A stretch of 64,000 nucleotides of DNA from Mariannaea sp. PMI_226. Lineage: Eukaryota; Ascomycota; Sordariomycetes; Hypocreales; Nectriaceae. The position numbers and the translations under genes were made by a program. Within the stretch, counting starts at the first letter, position 1. Every line of letters begins with the position of its first letter. The notes beneath the pieces are model-generated. The model saw nothing but the letters and a program-made list of their open reading frames with translations, made no database searches and was not told the origin of the DNA. The DNA is taken from assembly GCA_024336345.1 (NCBI GenBank), contig JANFOG010000001.1:1612001-1676000 (forward strand). The letters are read 5' to 3'. Positions 22,745 to 35,414 of the stretch are shown here, piece by piece.

Positions 22745-25700
22745 GATCACAACGATATGATGGGGAGGTAGGAAGTAGATGTACGTGGTAATGTGATGTA
22801 GATGGAGAGAGCTGAATGGTGCGGGAACTACTACTCCAGCAGGCGGGGGTGGACGAGGGATCGCACTCACACCACACAAACGAGTATGGAAGATGAGCAC
22901 GGTGTGATTTGAGCCAGTGGAAAGAAGAAGAGAAAGAACATGGATATCTGGAGGGAGTGTGCCTCAGTGCAATGCAGTCCTGTTGTCAAGTTCAATGCAC
23001 AGGCGCTGGACCAGCCTTTGTGGAAGCGAGCACTTTTGAGCTGTCGACATGCCCCTCACTTCATGTTCGTCCCTGTTGCAGGTGGCCTGCATGGGGCAAC
23101 CAGGGGAGGCGTAATTGGATAAAACGTTGTGATCTCTACTACTGGGGCTGAGCAACGGAACATAATTGCCTCTCCAAGGCTTCATTGACTAAGGGGCATG
23201 ATAGTTTGTGGCTGTACGAAATATAGATCATTCCGTTTACAACAAAGAGGTTTGTGCAGGGGCGTTGATGAGCTTCCATGTGGGAACAAACTTGACGAGC
23301 GATTGATGTCTAAGCCCGAGATGAGATACTATGTACATTGTAGTGGATATCTACTGTAGCCCATTTACTATCTCTGAAGCTGGATGCATTTCCAGCTCAG
23401 AAAAGCCAGGCTACTAATTGATCAGTGAGTCTGTTAAGGCAACCATCAATTTGAAGACCAATTTGGACCCAACGATAAGGGTCGTCAATGTAGACACGTA
23501 CCTCGGCAATCCCCCCACCAGGGTTCCTGAAGGTATCTAATACCTCCCATCATCAGCTCAGGGTTCCGATCGTGATGCTACTTTTTGATATTTTATATCC
23601 TGGTGCACTCTTAGAACACAGAACTACCCTCATAACCTCCCCCCAAAGCCTCCAGCTGTTATCGCCCATTTCCATTGGCGTACAGGTGCTGTGATGGGCT
23701 CGTGTCGTCATTCTAGCGCAAATAGATTTGCTAGATGTACTTCGTATCGAAAATGGGGAGTGGGTATTCCATTGTTGATTATACAACCATGGATACCTAG
23801 GCGAGTTGATGTTGTTCTGGGTCATCCGCCGTGAAGCGGGAATCTCAGGTGGTCGCCCGGCTGGTGAGATGGAAGCGCGGAGGGGGTGCGTCGGTGGCAG
23901 TGACGATCGCTTCATCCACTAGGGCGGGGGGGAGGCCCCCCGCTGGATAGCGGGTCGCTTCCCCCCCGTTGACGGCTGTTTCGCGCCATCAATAGTCGAA
24001 TAGCAGATCTGTGGAGCAGCGACCCGACATCGAACAAGAGGAGCTGAGTCCCTTGGACCCTCAGTCATGAAGAGGAGCAGATGAGGCTCTCAGACAAAGA
24101 CCCCGAGAATGCCGACCTCGGAACTTCCAGCAGTGGCTTTGATTGTTCTTAGGGCCGGATAATTTTCCCAACCCCCAGCTTCAAAGACGCTTCTCGAGTT
24201 TGCCTCTAAAGTTTGAACTGCTTGAGTCCTGTTACGCGGGAGACCTCGGGACTTGGAGTCCAGGGATACGAGGTTGGGGCCAGTAGACGACAGCCATACG
24301 TACTCATCTTGCAGATTCCCGTTTCACTAGAACCTTGAGGGGTGGTAGTCACCTCAGACTGAGACAGCATGTGCAAATGTATAATTAGCGAGAGAGTGAG
24401 TACTATGGAAGATCTCCAAGGCGAGGGAGAAGCGACCATCTAGCTGGCAACATGGGGGGTTACAACAATGACAAGGGGACCAGTTCAATCAAGAGAAACT
24501 GCGAATACATAGTACAAAATGTGGCTGCCTACGCTATCTCGGTATGAGCAAGACAGCCAGCAAGACTGAAACACTTGAAGCATTCGTATTACCCATCCAT
24601 CTTGAATAAACAGTCATTCAGGTCTGCTTTCATCCACAACCATCAGTCACTTTGCTCAGCGTCCTACGCCACTTCTATTTGCCTGGCGACGTGTTTAGAT
24701 AACAACTGCTGTGGGTTAGTTATCGTTTTCTTAGATGACGATATCATGTTTGGTTCAGCCGGCCCAAGCATGTTCCTTCGGCTGCATTCCGCTTCTAAAC
24801 CTGACCTGTTGTTTGCATTTGCCGCCGTTCCGGTTCATCCACAACAGAGCATCCATCAACATCGAGAACCCTTGGAGCGACACCCCTTCAGTCGCCTTAC
24901 GCGCACCCTGGGGGGTTGGTGGGTATGTGGGGCGTTCAGCCGCAGCCGTGGACTCAGGGACCCAGGTCAACCTCACCAGTGAGTTTGTCGTCCTAGGGAG
25001 GACCCAGAATCAGGCTGTTTGTATTGAGAAATGAAGCGGCCCTCGAGTTGCTTCTAGAGGTAAAAAGTCCTATGTACCAAAAATATCCACGTACTTACAG
25101 TATCGTAGGCATCGTTCCATCCCATCCCACCCTACCTGAGCTAACTAATGGAACTTACCTGAGAATATTCTTGGGTGGAAACATACACTGTAGCAGACTT
25201 ACTATCTTTGGCAACGCGTATTTTGCTAGCGCCGTAAGGCAGAACGAGCCGATTCGCGATTGCTTCTTGGTCGCGGTTGCCTTGTTTGACCTCGTCTGGC
25301 TTTGGCTTGACTGGGCTGTTCAACAGCTGCACCTCGCCCCTTTCTCCTCTCTAACCCGTTGTTGTGTGCTTGCGCCCGGTGGTCAAGGTCATCGAGGTGG
25401 TCGGAGCTGGGATGGAGAGTTGAAAAATGCGTCCAATAGCACGTCCGGGGTACTACGTACTTACACGCCATGGCACCGAGAGCGACTCCGTCTCCTGCAT
25501 GCAGGCAGGCAGATGGGCAACTGCACTCCCACGCTCCTGCACTCCCACACTATCGCTATCACACTCTCACAAAGTCAGGTAAGGTAGGTAGGCAGGGCAG
25601 TGAGTGGTTTGCATTTGTGCGTACTTGCGGACTTGCGGGGGGGAAGCAAGCACAGCAACACAACCAAGGCAAGGCAAGACCTACGCAAGGTAGTAGGTAC

Positions 25701-26190
25701 CACCTGTCCCCGTCCGTCCCCTGTTCCTACCATCTTATGGGTGTTTGGGTTTGCTTGCGCCTTCTCTTCCCTTGTCCTGTCAAAGTACCTCCCAACTTCA
25801 AGTCCTGCCGGACGGACATGCCAGTTGGAGGGGCTCGCCTGAGCCGCCTCGCAGTTGCCTCAGAGGCCTTTTAAGCACCAAGCATCTGCCACATTTGCAT
25901 CTCTTCCTTTTTTCACCACCTTGACTGACCTCAACTCTTCATCCATCTCTCCCATCATTTTATCTCGCTCTCGCTCTCCCCTTCCTCTCTCTCTGGTGAC
26001 ATAAAAATACAGCCTTGCTGTGTTCCCGGTCCCGTCAGAAGGAAGACGAATCTGGGCCACACTTTCTTATATCGGAGAACAAGTTGAGGAGCCAAGGAGC
26101 TTCCCCGTGCTGTTTCCCCACTATCACGTCCCTCTCTCTCTCTCTCTTTCTCTCGTTTATCATTCTTCTTCCCTCCAAATTTAGACCACA
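22745..26190. other. 3.4-kb intergenic region, divergent promoters
   Basis: This is the upstream region of the coiled-coil gene (-) and the Hsp70-like gene (+). A GC hairpin lies at 23924-23943. A CAGGTAAGGTAGGTAGGCAGG stretch lies near 25576-25596, and CGTACTTACAC near 25455. A CT-rich leader spans about 25905-26180 just before the Hsp70-like ATG, including a pure CT repeat near 26130-26156. Open frames of up to 187 codons (25024-25587, 24575-24982) have no recognisable domain and are not called. Confidence 0.45.
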
Positions 26191-28138
26191 ATGGATTTCG
26201 AGAAGCTTAACATCACCGACCGAAAGATCATTGTCGGCATCGACTTTGGTACTACCTACTCTGGTGTCGCCTGGGCTGAAACTCAGCGTCCCGACCGTCG
26301 AACTGCCATCACCACTTGGCCCGTAAGCAAGACCATTCGTGAGGGTGAGTCTTCGGACAAGGTACCCACCAAACTCCGATACAATGGCAGCGAAATCGAA
26401 TGGGGCTTCTCCATCCCCATTACCGCCCCTCAAGATGAAGTCATTGAATGGTTCAAGCTGTAAGTACTCATCCTGCTCGATGCTACTCACTCCTGGTGCA
26501 CCGTAGTAACCACCTGCAGTGATCTCGACCCTTCCCTCCAAGCTATGGGTCAAGCTGTTGGTGCCCAGGGCGCTCGCGGTGGTCGAAATGTCGACACTCT
26601 TGTGACAGACTACATATCAGCCCTTGGTGACCATCTCACCTATACGCTGCGTGAGAAGCTCGGTGACAGCATTGTCAAGAGCACACCCCTCGAATTTGTT
26701 GTTACCGTCCCTGCCATCTGGAGCGATCTGGCAAAGGACAAGACCAAGAAGGCTTGCCAAGCGGCCGCCAGCCTTTCTGCCACCAAGCAGCCAGTTCACC
26801 TGGTTTCTGAGCCAGAGGCTGCCGCAATTTATGCCCTCCACGGTCTTGATCCCCACGGTCTCCAGATTGGTGAGACAGTTGTCGTCGTTGATGCCGGCGG
26901 TGGTACCGTCGATCTCATCTCATACACCATCACCGGCCTCAAGCCTATCCTCGAGGTCCAGGAAGCTGCGCCCGGTTCTGGTGCTTTGTGTGGTTCCACC
27001 TTCTTGAACATGCGCTTTGCCAAATACCTCAAGGCGAAGCTTGGCAAGGAGGAAGGTTTTGATGAAGAGGTTCTCGCCGAGGCCATGGAAGTGTTTGAGA
27101 AGAAGGTTCGTTAACCATACTGAATTCGTCTTTATCCTAATACTGACCAGTATTGCAGGTCAAGCGCCAATTTGCTTTGAACGCCTCACCCGATGAGACA
27201 TATACCATCCCTGTTCCTGGTCTCGCCAACAACAAGGCTCTTGGTATTACTCGAGGCCGTTTTGCTCTGAAGGCTTCTGACTTGCAGACTATCTTTGAGC
27301 CAGTTGTCCTTGAAGTTATCAGACTAGTGAAGGAGCAGATTACATCTAGCAACGTGCCTATTCGTGCGGTGCTTTTGGTCGGTGGCTTCGGTGCCTCCAA
27401 CTATCTCAAAGAGCGCCTTCGCAATGCGGTTGATAAGAAGATCCAGATTATGCAACCTCCCAACGCTTGGCAGGCCGTGGTACAAGGTGCAGTCATGAAA
27501 GGTTTGGCAAATAGCGCGCCAGAGGATTTGACCATGGTCAAAATCAAGAATCGCAAGGCCCGCAAGCATTACGGCACTGAGTGGCGGACTCGGTACGACG
27601 AGAAGCTTCACGCGGATCTTAAACATAAGCGACAGTGGTGTGGCCTTGATGGGTGCTATAAGATTCATGCTATGGAGTGGTTCATCCAGAGAGTGAGTTA
27701 ACCAGTGTCAGCTTCATCGTATTTCGCTAACCACATTTACAGGGCGATCAAGTCTCGGAAAATGAACCATTCTTCACATCTTTCGTGTGGACTGGCTTGG
27801 TTAGCCAAGGCCGCATTCGCAAGATCAAGATGACCATCTACAGCGACCAAACACAGCGTGAAGCTCCCATCACTCGCGATGATAATGTCAAGACTCTATC
27901 CCACGTCGAGGCCGATGTCAGCCATATCCCTGAGAACTTGCTGGCACGCCGACAGGGTTCCGACGGCCAATGGTACTATGAGCTGAGCTGCAAAATCGAA
28001 GCTGTGTATCTCTCTGCATCAACAACGTACACCCTTCTATACAACAGTATGTTTTGCTCTATAATCATGAATATGGCGATGACACTGACACATTATACAG
28101 ATCAGCGATATAACACGGTCACTTGCGAGTATGTGTAA
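26191..28138 (+). CDS. Hsp70-like ATPase (actin/Hsp70 fold)
   Basis: Exons 26191-26459, 26520-27105, 27159-27692, 27743-28046 and 28101-28138 encode 576 residues. The actin/Hsp70 ATPase fold is clear: phosphate-1 loop IVGIDFGTTYSGVAW (about 14-28), phosphate-2 VVVVDAGGGTVDL (about 210-222), connecting block VHLVSEPEAAAIYAL, and adenosine motif VLLVGGFGAS (about 356). There is no canonical substrate-binding domain with an EEVD end. Instead the last about 180 residues form a fungal-type C-terminal region (AMEWFIQRGDQVSENEPF, then a beta-rich WYYELSCKIEAVYLS). This matches the HSP12A-like/fungal Hsp70-family group found in many copies in Pezizomycotina. Client and pathway are unknown. A pure CT-rich leader precedes the ATG. 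All four splice junctions keep frame. Confidence 0.88.
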
Positions 28139-29241
28139 CCAACCAAGATGATTCTCTGATATGCAACGCAGTGTGATTTATTGGAGTTTTTGGGATGTGA
28201 CCATGTAGATTGATTTTGCAGTGGGTAATTGGATGTGTGGATTAATGTATTTACGAATAAATGATACCAATTTCTCTCATCGCACTGTCCGTGAAGAGCT
28301 TGCACCGATTGTGACTGTTTCTCTTGTCACCAACGTCCACCTTGTTATTTGCTCTCCAAGTAATTCACAACATCGCCAGTACTGCACCATAATTACGCTG
28401 TGGACGGTCTACCTTGCGTCATTGAGTGGCTCAGAAAGGCTTTAGTACGTGTGAGCACCAACAATGGCTAATCAGAAAAGCACACATGAAGCACGTCCTA
28501 ATTTGAAACAGCAATAGCAAAACGTCAATAGACCATTATCTTTTTAAAAGCATAAAACCCTCCTCCAAGACTGGTAAAGGTATGCACAATATCGCAGGTA
28601 TCCAGAACACCAAGCTACACTAAGAAGCAAAAAAGAGGCATGAAGACAAATAAAAAGAACACACATGAAACAAAAACAAACAAAAAAAGAACCTTGAAGC
28701 CAACCCCTATGCTCCTCATCTTTCCAGGGCGGCAAGCTACCAAACGCATGCTAAAGCCCCCGTCCCCCTTGTTCAGGCCCGAAGAACAAGAAGGCGTAAA
28801 ACTAGTTGATCATCAAAATACACAACCCAACGCACAATGTACAATTCTTCTGTAAAGGGCCCCGTCTATGTTTGTCCCTTTTTGTATGCAAAGCAAAAGG
28901 AAGAAGTAGAAGGAGGGCTAGGAAAGCAAAAAAGAAGAAGAAAAAAACAAAAAAAGAAGGGGTGAAGGGTGAGAGGATAGAAAAAAAGAGGGGGGGCATA
29001 ATGAAAATGAAGCTAGACTTCGATAAAAAAACAAGAGTCGGATGAAGGTGGGAAATGAAAAAAAAAATAGAAGAAAAAGAGTGTGACTGATATCGAAAAG
29101 TGCGCAGAAAACAAGGCGAACACATCATTATCGCCAGGTCTCGCCGCGAGACAGTGGGCATTCCTCCACAGTCCCAGTAGCTCTGCTGGGATTTGTCTCG
29201 AAACGAACGTTGTAACGACCAAAGTAAGCCCGGAAATAGTC
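28139..29241. other. intergenic, convergent 3' ends
   Basis: This 1.1-kb stretch lies between the Hsp70-like gene (+) and dck1 (-). Purine-rich A/AAG tracts dominate 28625-28700 and 28900-29085 (likely 3' UTR of dck1 on the opposite strand, where they read as T/C-rich). No gene is supported. Confidence 0.45.
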
Positions 29242-32200
29242 CTACTCCTCATCTAGGCTCCCCATCATGGTGGTCTTGCTAGACTTCTTGCCCAGCTTCA
29301 GCATGCTGAACCTTTTGCGCACACTGTTCTTCTTGGTCAGGCCGCCACCGCCCCCTTGCTTCTCAGCAGAATTGTCCTCCGTGGGCGAGACCACCTCGAG
29401 ACTTCGTCGGAAGCCGCTGTAGCTGTTGTCGGGGTTCTTTTCCTCGTGAGACTGCGTTCGGAAGAAGCTGCGTCGGCTGTTGTCCCTGCTCTGGGAGTGA
29501 CTGTGGGAACGGCTGTGGTTGCTCTCCGTCTCGGCCTCTGCGCCATTCTCATCAACATTGGGCGGCAGATCCAGTTCCCTCTTCTTGCCGCTGCCACCTA
29601 GGAAGCTTAGTCGTGCTCCTCTGTGGCGCATGGATACTGGTCTGATCACAGAAGCCTCCTCGGTGGTGACGCCTTTAAGGGGGGACACCACAGTAGGGTC
29701 ATCGGAACCGCGTGATGATCGCCTCCAAGTGGATGAGGGAGGAGAAACCTCACGAGCTGGCTGTGGAGGGGCAAAGTGTGCAATTTCAGGCGCAAACGTA
29801 CTCTCGAAGACTAGATTGGTTTGGGCCGTTAGTGATTGTGAGGGACAGCGGCAATGACGGTGTTCAACTTACATTTTTGTAACTCCACATGTTTCCCACT
29901 GAGAAGCTCATTGGGGCTTCGAGAAAAGGTACTCAAGCACTTCTTGATCATGATGGCATGGTCAACAAGTGCCATCTTGATTGCGCTGTCCTGCGGGCTC
30001 AGCTTCACTTCCTCTTCTTCTTCTTCTTCCTCCTCCTCCTCGTCATCGTCATCGACATCTTCATCCTCCTTCTTAGGCTCAGGAAGCAGCTGACGATAGC
30101 AAGCGACACTGTTGTCCGAAGCGGGACTGACCGAAACGGTCACAGCATCGAGTAACAGCTGAGCATTTTCGAAATCTCCATCAGCTATACGCCGTTCCAG
30201 GGCACCCATCTCCTGCGTCTTGCGGACAATTCGCTCTAAAGCTGTCTCGTGAGCGCTAAGCCTGATCTCCTGAACATCAACGATTTCGCTCCGTCGGAGG
30301 ATCGTGGGGAAGGGATCAGCAGTGGTGAATACGAGCTTTTCGGCATAGTGTTCCCTGACTGGACCTGCTGTGTTGCGCCTCGTAGAAACCGAGAAGTTCT
30401 GAGGGTGAGACGATAGCAAGAAATCCCTAATCACCTGAGGGACCCGAGCTCGCTGGAACACATGGTGGTTAGGGTCACGATGGGCTGTGATAACAGAAAT
30501 AACCAAGAATTGTCCCTCCACATCGTCCACGTCGCCACCGGTGACAATCTGCGCCGAAGGGTACTGCTCTTGCATGCGATCGGTGAATGCTGACGCTCTC
30601 TCGGTAGGCGAACCTTCATAGACATATTCTTTATCACGAACACCAGAGGGAAAACCCAATCCCTTGTAAACGACCTTGAAGTACTTGGGGGTGAGCTTTT
30701 CGCTTTTGGAGATGGTCTCGTATATAGTGGCGATTGCCCGCTCTGTTCGAGCCAGCTTGGCAAAGTCGTAAATGTTGTCCTCATACTGGGCTTTCAGTTC
30801 TTTGTAGGCGTCCAGAGCACAGCTCCAAGCCTCCCCTTCCTCATAGTACTTGATCATGTCGAAGTAAAGCCTCTCCTTGCGCTCGAATTGGGATTGGGCA
30901 GGGAACTTGGGGTCAGGGAGAGCGGGAGTTTGCGTCATCGGATCCCACTCATACAGGTCGGCATGGAGACGCAAGGCCAAACCTGCTTCAGTATGGTTCC
31001 TCGACTCAGCCTGAAGATCTGCCAGTTGGTGGACGTATCGGACAAAGATCTCTTCCTTCTGCATGTCACGAAGAAATTCCATAAGGCGTAGACGGTTGAT
31101 CAGATGTGTTGCTTCACCTGTGCCATCGCTGCTGTGCACCGCAACCAATAGATCAAGGAACTCATCGACAGTAGCAACAAGCTGACGTGCAGCAGCGTGC
31201 AGGGGCTCGTCAGGAATATCTGACAGAGGTTCGAACCGCTCCAGCAGCTCTCCGATGAAGAGCTTCTGGAGAATACTCTCCGTCAAAGGGTTTTCTTTGA
31301 AAAACAGATCCAAGCAATCTATGGTCTCAGTCTGTATCACGGTCAAATCCTGTATCAGAGTCCACTCGCTGACAATCATTGTCTGAAGAACCTCCACTGC
31401 CATTCTGCGAAGCCCCTCGTGAACGCTCAAACAAAGCTCTACGATAGGTCCGACGAGCGTGGGGACGTACTGAACCTGATAGCCTCCCATTTTGGGGAGG
31501 GTGTATCGGTTTCGCTCATCAATCGTCGTTTCCCAGCCGATGGCCTCCCACGTTCTGCGTAGAAGGTCAGCACCGTGCTCTCGAACGTCTCCAGCAATCT
31601 TCCACACGGCCCGTCGCTTCTGCTCAGGGAATGTCTCCAGCGCCAGCGAGGTGCTAGAAACGAGCTTTAGAAGTGTAGTAAAAAATAGTTTCCACAACTC
31701 CGTATTGAATGTCTCGGCCTCGTCAGGGTCTGGAAGAAATGAGTCTAGCATAATGCCAGCAAGGTACTGGAGGGTGAACATGATAGACTTGTGATGGTGG
31801 ATGTGCACACTGAGCCAATCCGTAGGGTATGCCTCGCCTTTCAAGATGCTCATTTCTACCCGTAGCAGGTTTTCCAGAAGAGAAGCAAGGTCATCGTCAG
31901 CCAGTTCGATTTGCATTCCTAAAGGTGCGTTGGATATGGCAGACAGCACCGCGCTGAGCTCAACCAGCGCTTCGTCAAATTGCAGGTCATCTGCCACAGT
32001 TTTAGCGGGAAATGGGTAGGTAGATGGGAACAAGAGGGAGAGGCGATTCCTAGGTGGGGGTGGCGATGCAAGAACCGAGAGGTAGGAGTCGATGATCTTA
32101 GGGATATGATCGGGGATATTTGTGCCCAAGTAATCAATCTGGCTGGCCAGAACGGAGCAACACAGACGGATTTGATCTCTCCATTGATCGGTAACCTCTT

Positions 32201-35200
32201 TAGCATGGCCCCAATGTGGGGTGATCCATCGAACCGTGTTCGTGCTGAGAGCTGCCTTCTGATCAGGGTGGGCAAACAGATCCAGCTTTCCGTAATTCAT
32301 AATAAGAACCAACTTATATAGAATGAGTTTGCCCTTGACCTCGGTACACGAGTCCATAAAGTCAATCGCGATGTGAAGAATTTCCTCTGCTGACAGTAGA
32401 CCTGAAAGTTCTGGGAGCCACTGGTGAAAGTGCTGCACAGCCAGGGTTTGGCTACCAACGAGAGCGGGAGCTGGGTTGCGCATCATAGCATCAAGAGCCT
32501 TAAAAATTGCGCGCAGATCACGCGTGAACCCACTTGTGCTTGAAGTAATACCGATTCCAGCCTCCTTTTCCTTTTGCTGGCCTCGGGCGTGAGTGATGAA
32601 CTTGAGAATGTGCTTGACAACCTTGAAGGTAGCTCGCAACTTTCGGGCGGTCTCGGAGTGCGTAGGGTTCTGCAGGAGCCGAGTGAATGATCGGACCAAG
32701 CATGGGGTGGCGAAAGGATAGTTAAACTGAGTCTCGGCGTACTGGTCAACGAGAGGTCCTAGATTGAAACGCCGGTCATGCACAATGCTCAGCACCCTGA
32801 CTAGGGCCGTAAACACCAAGTCCTCGTACTCCTCATTGCCTGTGAACTCAACAAGGATACCGAAGAGACTGTCTAGCACATCACTGAGCAACTTCACAAC
32901 CTCAATTTCGGGAACAAAGATCAGCTCTCTCAATATAGCTTGCACATTCTCCCGAGGAATCTCCTTCCACTTCAAAAGGCCCAGTATCACCCGCCCTTGA
33001 GAAAAACGTGTACTGCATAAGTATGTTTCCGCGCGAAGAACAGCAAGAGGACCCGTGACTTCAGCCGAATGCTCGTCCTTGCCACGGGGAGCCCACTGAA
33101 GGGACAGGTAGCCCCCTTTGCCCGAGGGACCTGGTAGTGTGGTCGAGGTGTTCTCGTCTATCTTATAGAGCAAGAGCCCATGAATGCCATCACGGATGAA
33201 AGCCTGGTGGTCCCAGAGCGGAATATGAGCAACGGCGAAGGGCGGGTTGGGCATGTCAGAGAGAAACATGACAACGTGGGAAATAGGAACATCCGCTGGT
33301 GACAAGCAAAGTCGCAGCGTCTGGCCCCAAGATCCGCCCCTGCTTGTAGCCACCGACTTGAAGGTGGTCAAGGCCTCAGTGTTTGATGATGCGTAGATGC
33401 AGTTCTCTATACGTTCTCCGGAGTTTTTCCTCACCTCAAGTGTTACCTGCAAATTACTTGCTTGGAGGCTAGAGGGCATAGATGTGGCACTTCCGCCATA
33501 ACGAGAGAGCAGGTTCTGCTTTGCGAGGATCGCATCTTTCAGGGTGAAGTAGATATCTGAACGGGGCTTCGTCGGTGCTCCTGAGAAGCCCATCTTGGGC
33601 GTCTTGGAAATTCCTGAGAGCAGGGTGGGCGTTTCCTTGATTAAAGCGTCCGCGTCACCATGGTTGAACCCTCTCACCTGAACCTGCAATCGCTCGCCTC
33701 TTCTCGACTTCTCATAATGGCCTGTTGGGCTGTAGAGCAGCTCTCTGACTAGAGGTTCCCAATCATCGCCTGCTTCCTTTTCGCTAGCAGCTCCTGAGGA
33801 CTCTGACCAGATATTCATAACATATTCGATGTCTTCTTCCAACTTCATAATCGAGTTAAGTCTCAAAACGCCCACCCCAACCGTTCGCTCTGCCAATTGG
33901 GTCGTTTCTGGTGGATTTCCATTGTTCGAGCCTGCTGTGCTTGGAGGGCCCTGGCCATCCCGACTTCCGACACCGTTCGTTGTTGGACGCTCGTCATTTT
34001 CTGACAACGAATCCATGCGAGGGAGACCTGTTGTGCCCCTGGAGAAGCCAGACCGGGAACCCTTCCCTCCCCACATCCGACTTCTTCTCGACTTTCCTCC
34101 ACCAGAAGAGGTCGGTTTCAAAGGGGGAAAGGCACTGGACGCCCCAGTCCCTGATCGTGAGGGCGGTTTGGTAGCCATAAATGGTTGCGAAGCAATCACC
34201 TTGACTACCAAATAAAGCTCAGATTCGGCAGCTTGGACATCACCGACATCTTGCGAAGACAGATCTGTGAAGAGAGTTTGTGTCTGTACCTCGTTGCCTA
34301 GGTTTCCAATGGAACCCCCTGGAGGAATTGAAATGGAGAAGGATTCCGAAAGAGTATATGACTTGTCGTGATGGGGCTTGCTGACTAGGAAAGCCACCAA
34401 TCTAGTTTCGTCGGAAGAAGCTCCAGCAAAGCTCTTGACGTCCACGAGCAGGTGGTGCAAGGCTGTCAACTCGACGGCTGGCTGGGGAGGTTCGTCCAAG
34501 AGGCTCATGACGGATTGCAACTTGGTGACGTTGACAACACAATCGTCGGCCGTGAGGATTCGGCCGCGAGCTTCAGGATCTCTCACTATCACTTCGCCCC
34601 CGCAGAGTTTGTTCACCTTGACAAGATCCCATACCGTCTGCTCCCGTAGTTGCTCGTATTCATGTGCAGTCAGGACATTATAAAGGAATTGTTGGCGATG
34701 GAGATTCAGGCGGTTGATGATTTGAGAGATTTCGTCTAATTTGGAGTATTGTCGAGAGAGAAGGAGCTGGTGGAGATTGGTTGAGTGCCACTCTCGGAGA
34801 CACGACGCGATTTCGTCGACGAGAGGCTCAGCAACAGAAGTTGGTGTCTCATCTCCGATTTTGAGCATAGGTACGGGTGCTGCAGGCTTTGGTGCATCGG
34901 GGTCCCTTTTCATGGGAATGGACAAGCTTCCTAGCGTGCCATTGGGAAGCTCCCTGAATGGTGTCCTCCCCTTGCTCGAGGCTGTTGACCTGTTGCCGGT
35001 CTTTTTGTTCTTCTTGCGCATCGAGGCACTGGTGACGCCGCTCTTGGCTGAGTCGCTTGCAGATCGTACATCCCCGTTGGGAGTAGCGACACCATCACTG
35101 ATCAAGTCCTCGTCCTCATCTTCGTCGTCACCGCCGTTCTCGGATTCGCCAAGCATCTCGCGGACCTCGACACAGCTTCGGGGGAAAATTCCACTGAAGA

Positions 35201-35414
35201 CACGAGCCTCAAGGGTCTGTCCCTTGACGGAAGTGAGACCAGCTAGCAAGCTAGGGGGAGCAACAAGATATCCACGCAGCCAGTTGCCGTCTGGCGTCTC
35301 CTCGATGATGTAGAGCTCATCGCCGATTTCGAGTGGGAGGTCGGCCGGACTCGAGGCTGGAAACGGGTAGGTCGCAACGGCGAACGCGATGCGAGGGAGG
35401 GGCTGCCAGGGCAT
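29242..35414 (-). CDS. dck1: DOCK-family guanine nucleotide exchange factor (Dck1-like)
   Basis: DOCK proteins activate Rho/Rac GTPases through a DHR2 domain. Minus-strand exons 35414-29873 and 29810-29242 (GTAAGT..TCTAG) encode 2036 residues, close to yeast Dck1. An N-terminal SH3-like domain covers about residues 8-85 (AFAVATYPF, GDELYIIEE, NWLRGYL, GIFPRSCVEV). A disordered Ser-rich stretch follows. A C2-like DHR1 lies at about 619-780 (DIYFTLKDAILAKQ through GLLLYKIDE), then a helical scaffold. DHR2 begins near 1456 (YVHQLADLQAESRNHTEAGL) and includes ERLYFDMIKYYEEGEAW and YFKVVYKGLGFP. An acidic run of about 20 Asp/Glu lies near residue 1790. The second exon adds LQKFFESTFAPE and a Ser/Arg-rich tail of about 190 residues. 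Upstream ELMO-type partner binding by SH3 is family knowledge. Confidence 0.93.
30003..30059. repeat. in-frame TCT/TCC/TCG triplet repeat in dck1
   Basis: The plus strand reads as imperfect TCT, TCC and TCG triplets. On the coding (minus) strand this is a GAA/GAG/GAC run encoding an almost pure Asp/Glu tract near residue 1790 of the DOCK protein. The frame is maintained throughout. Confidence 0.8.

Noticed and set aside
25024..25587. 187-codon open frame upstream of the Hsp70-like gene
   Set aside because: No domain, no signal peptide, no splice continuation; lies in a promoter region.
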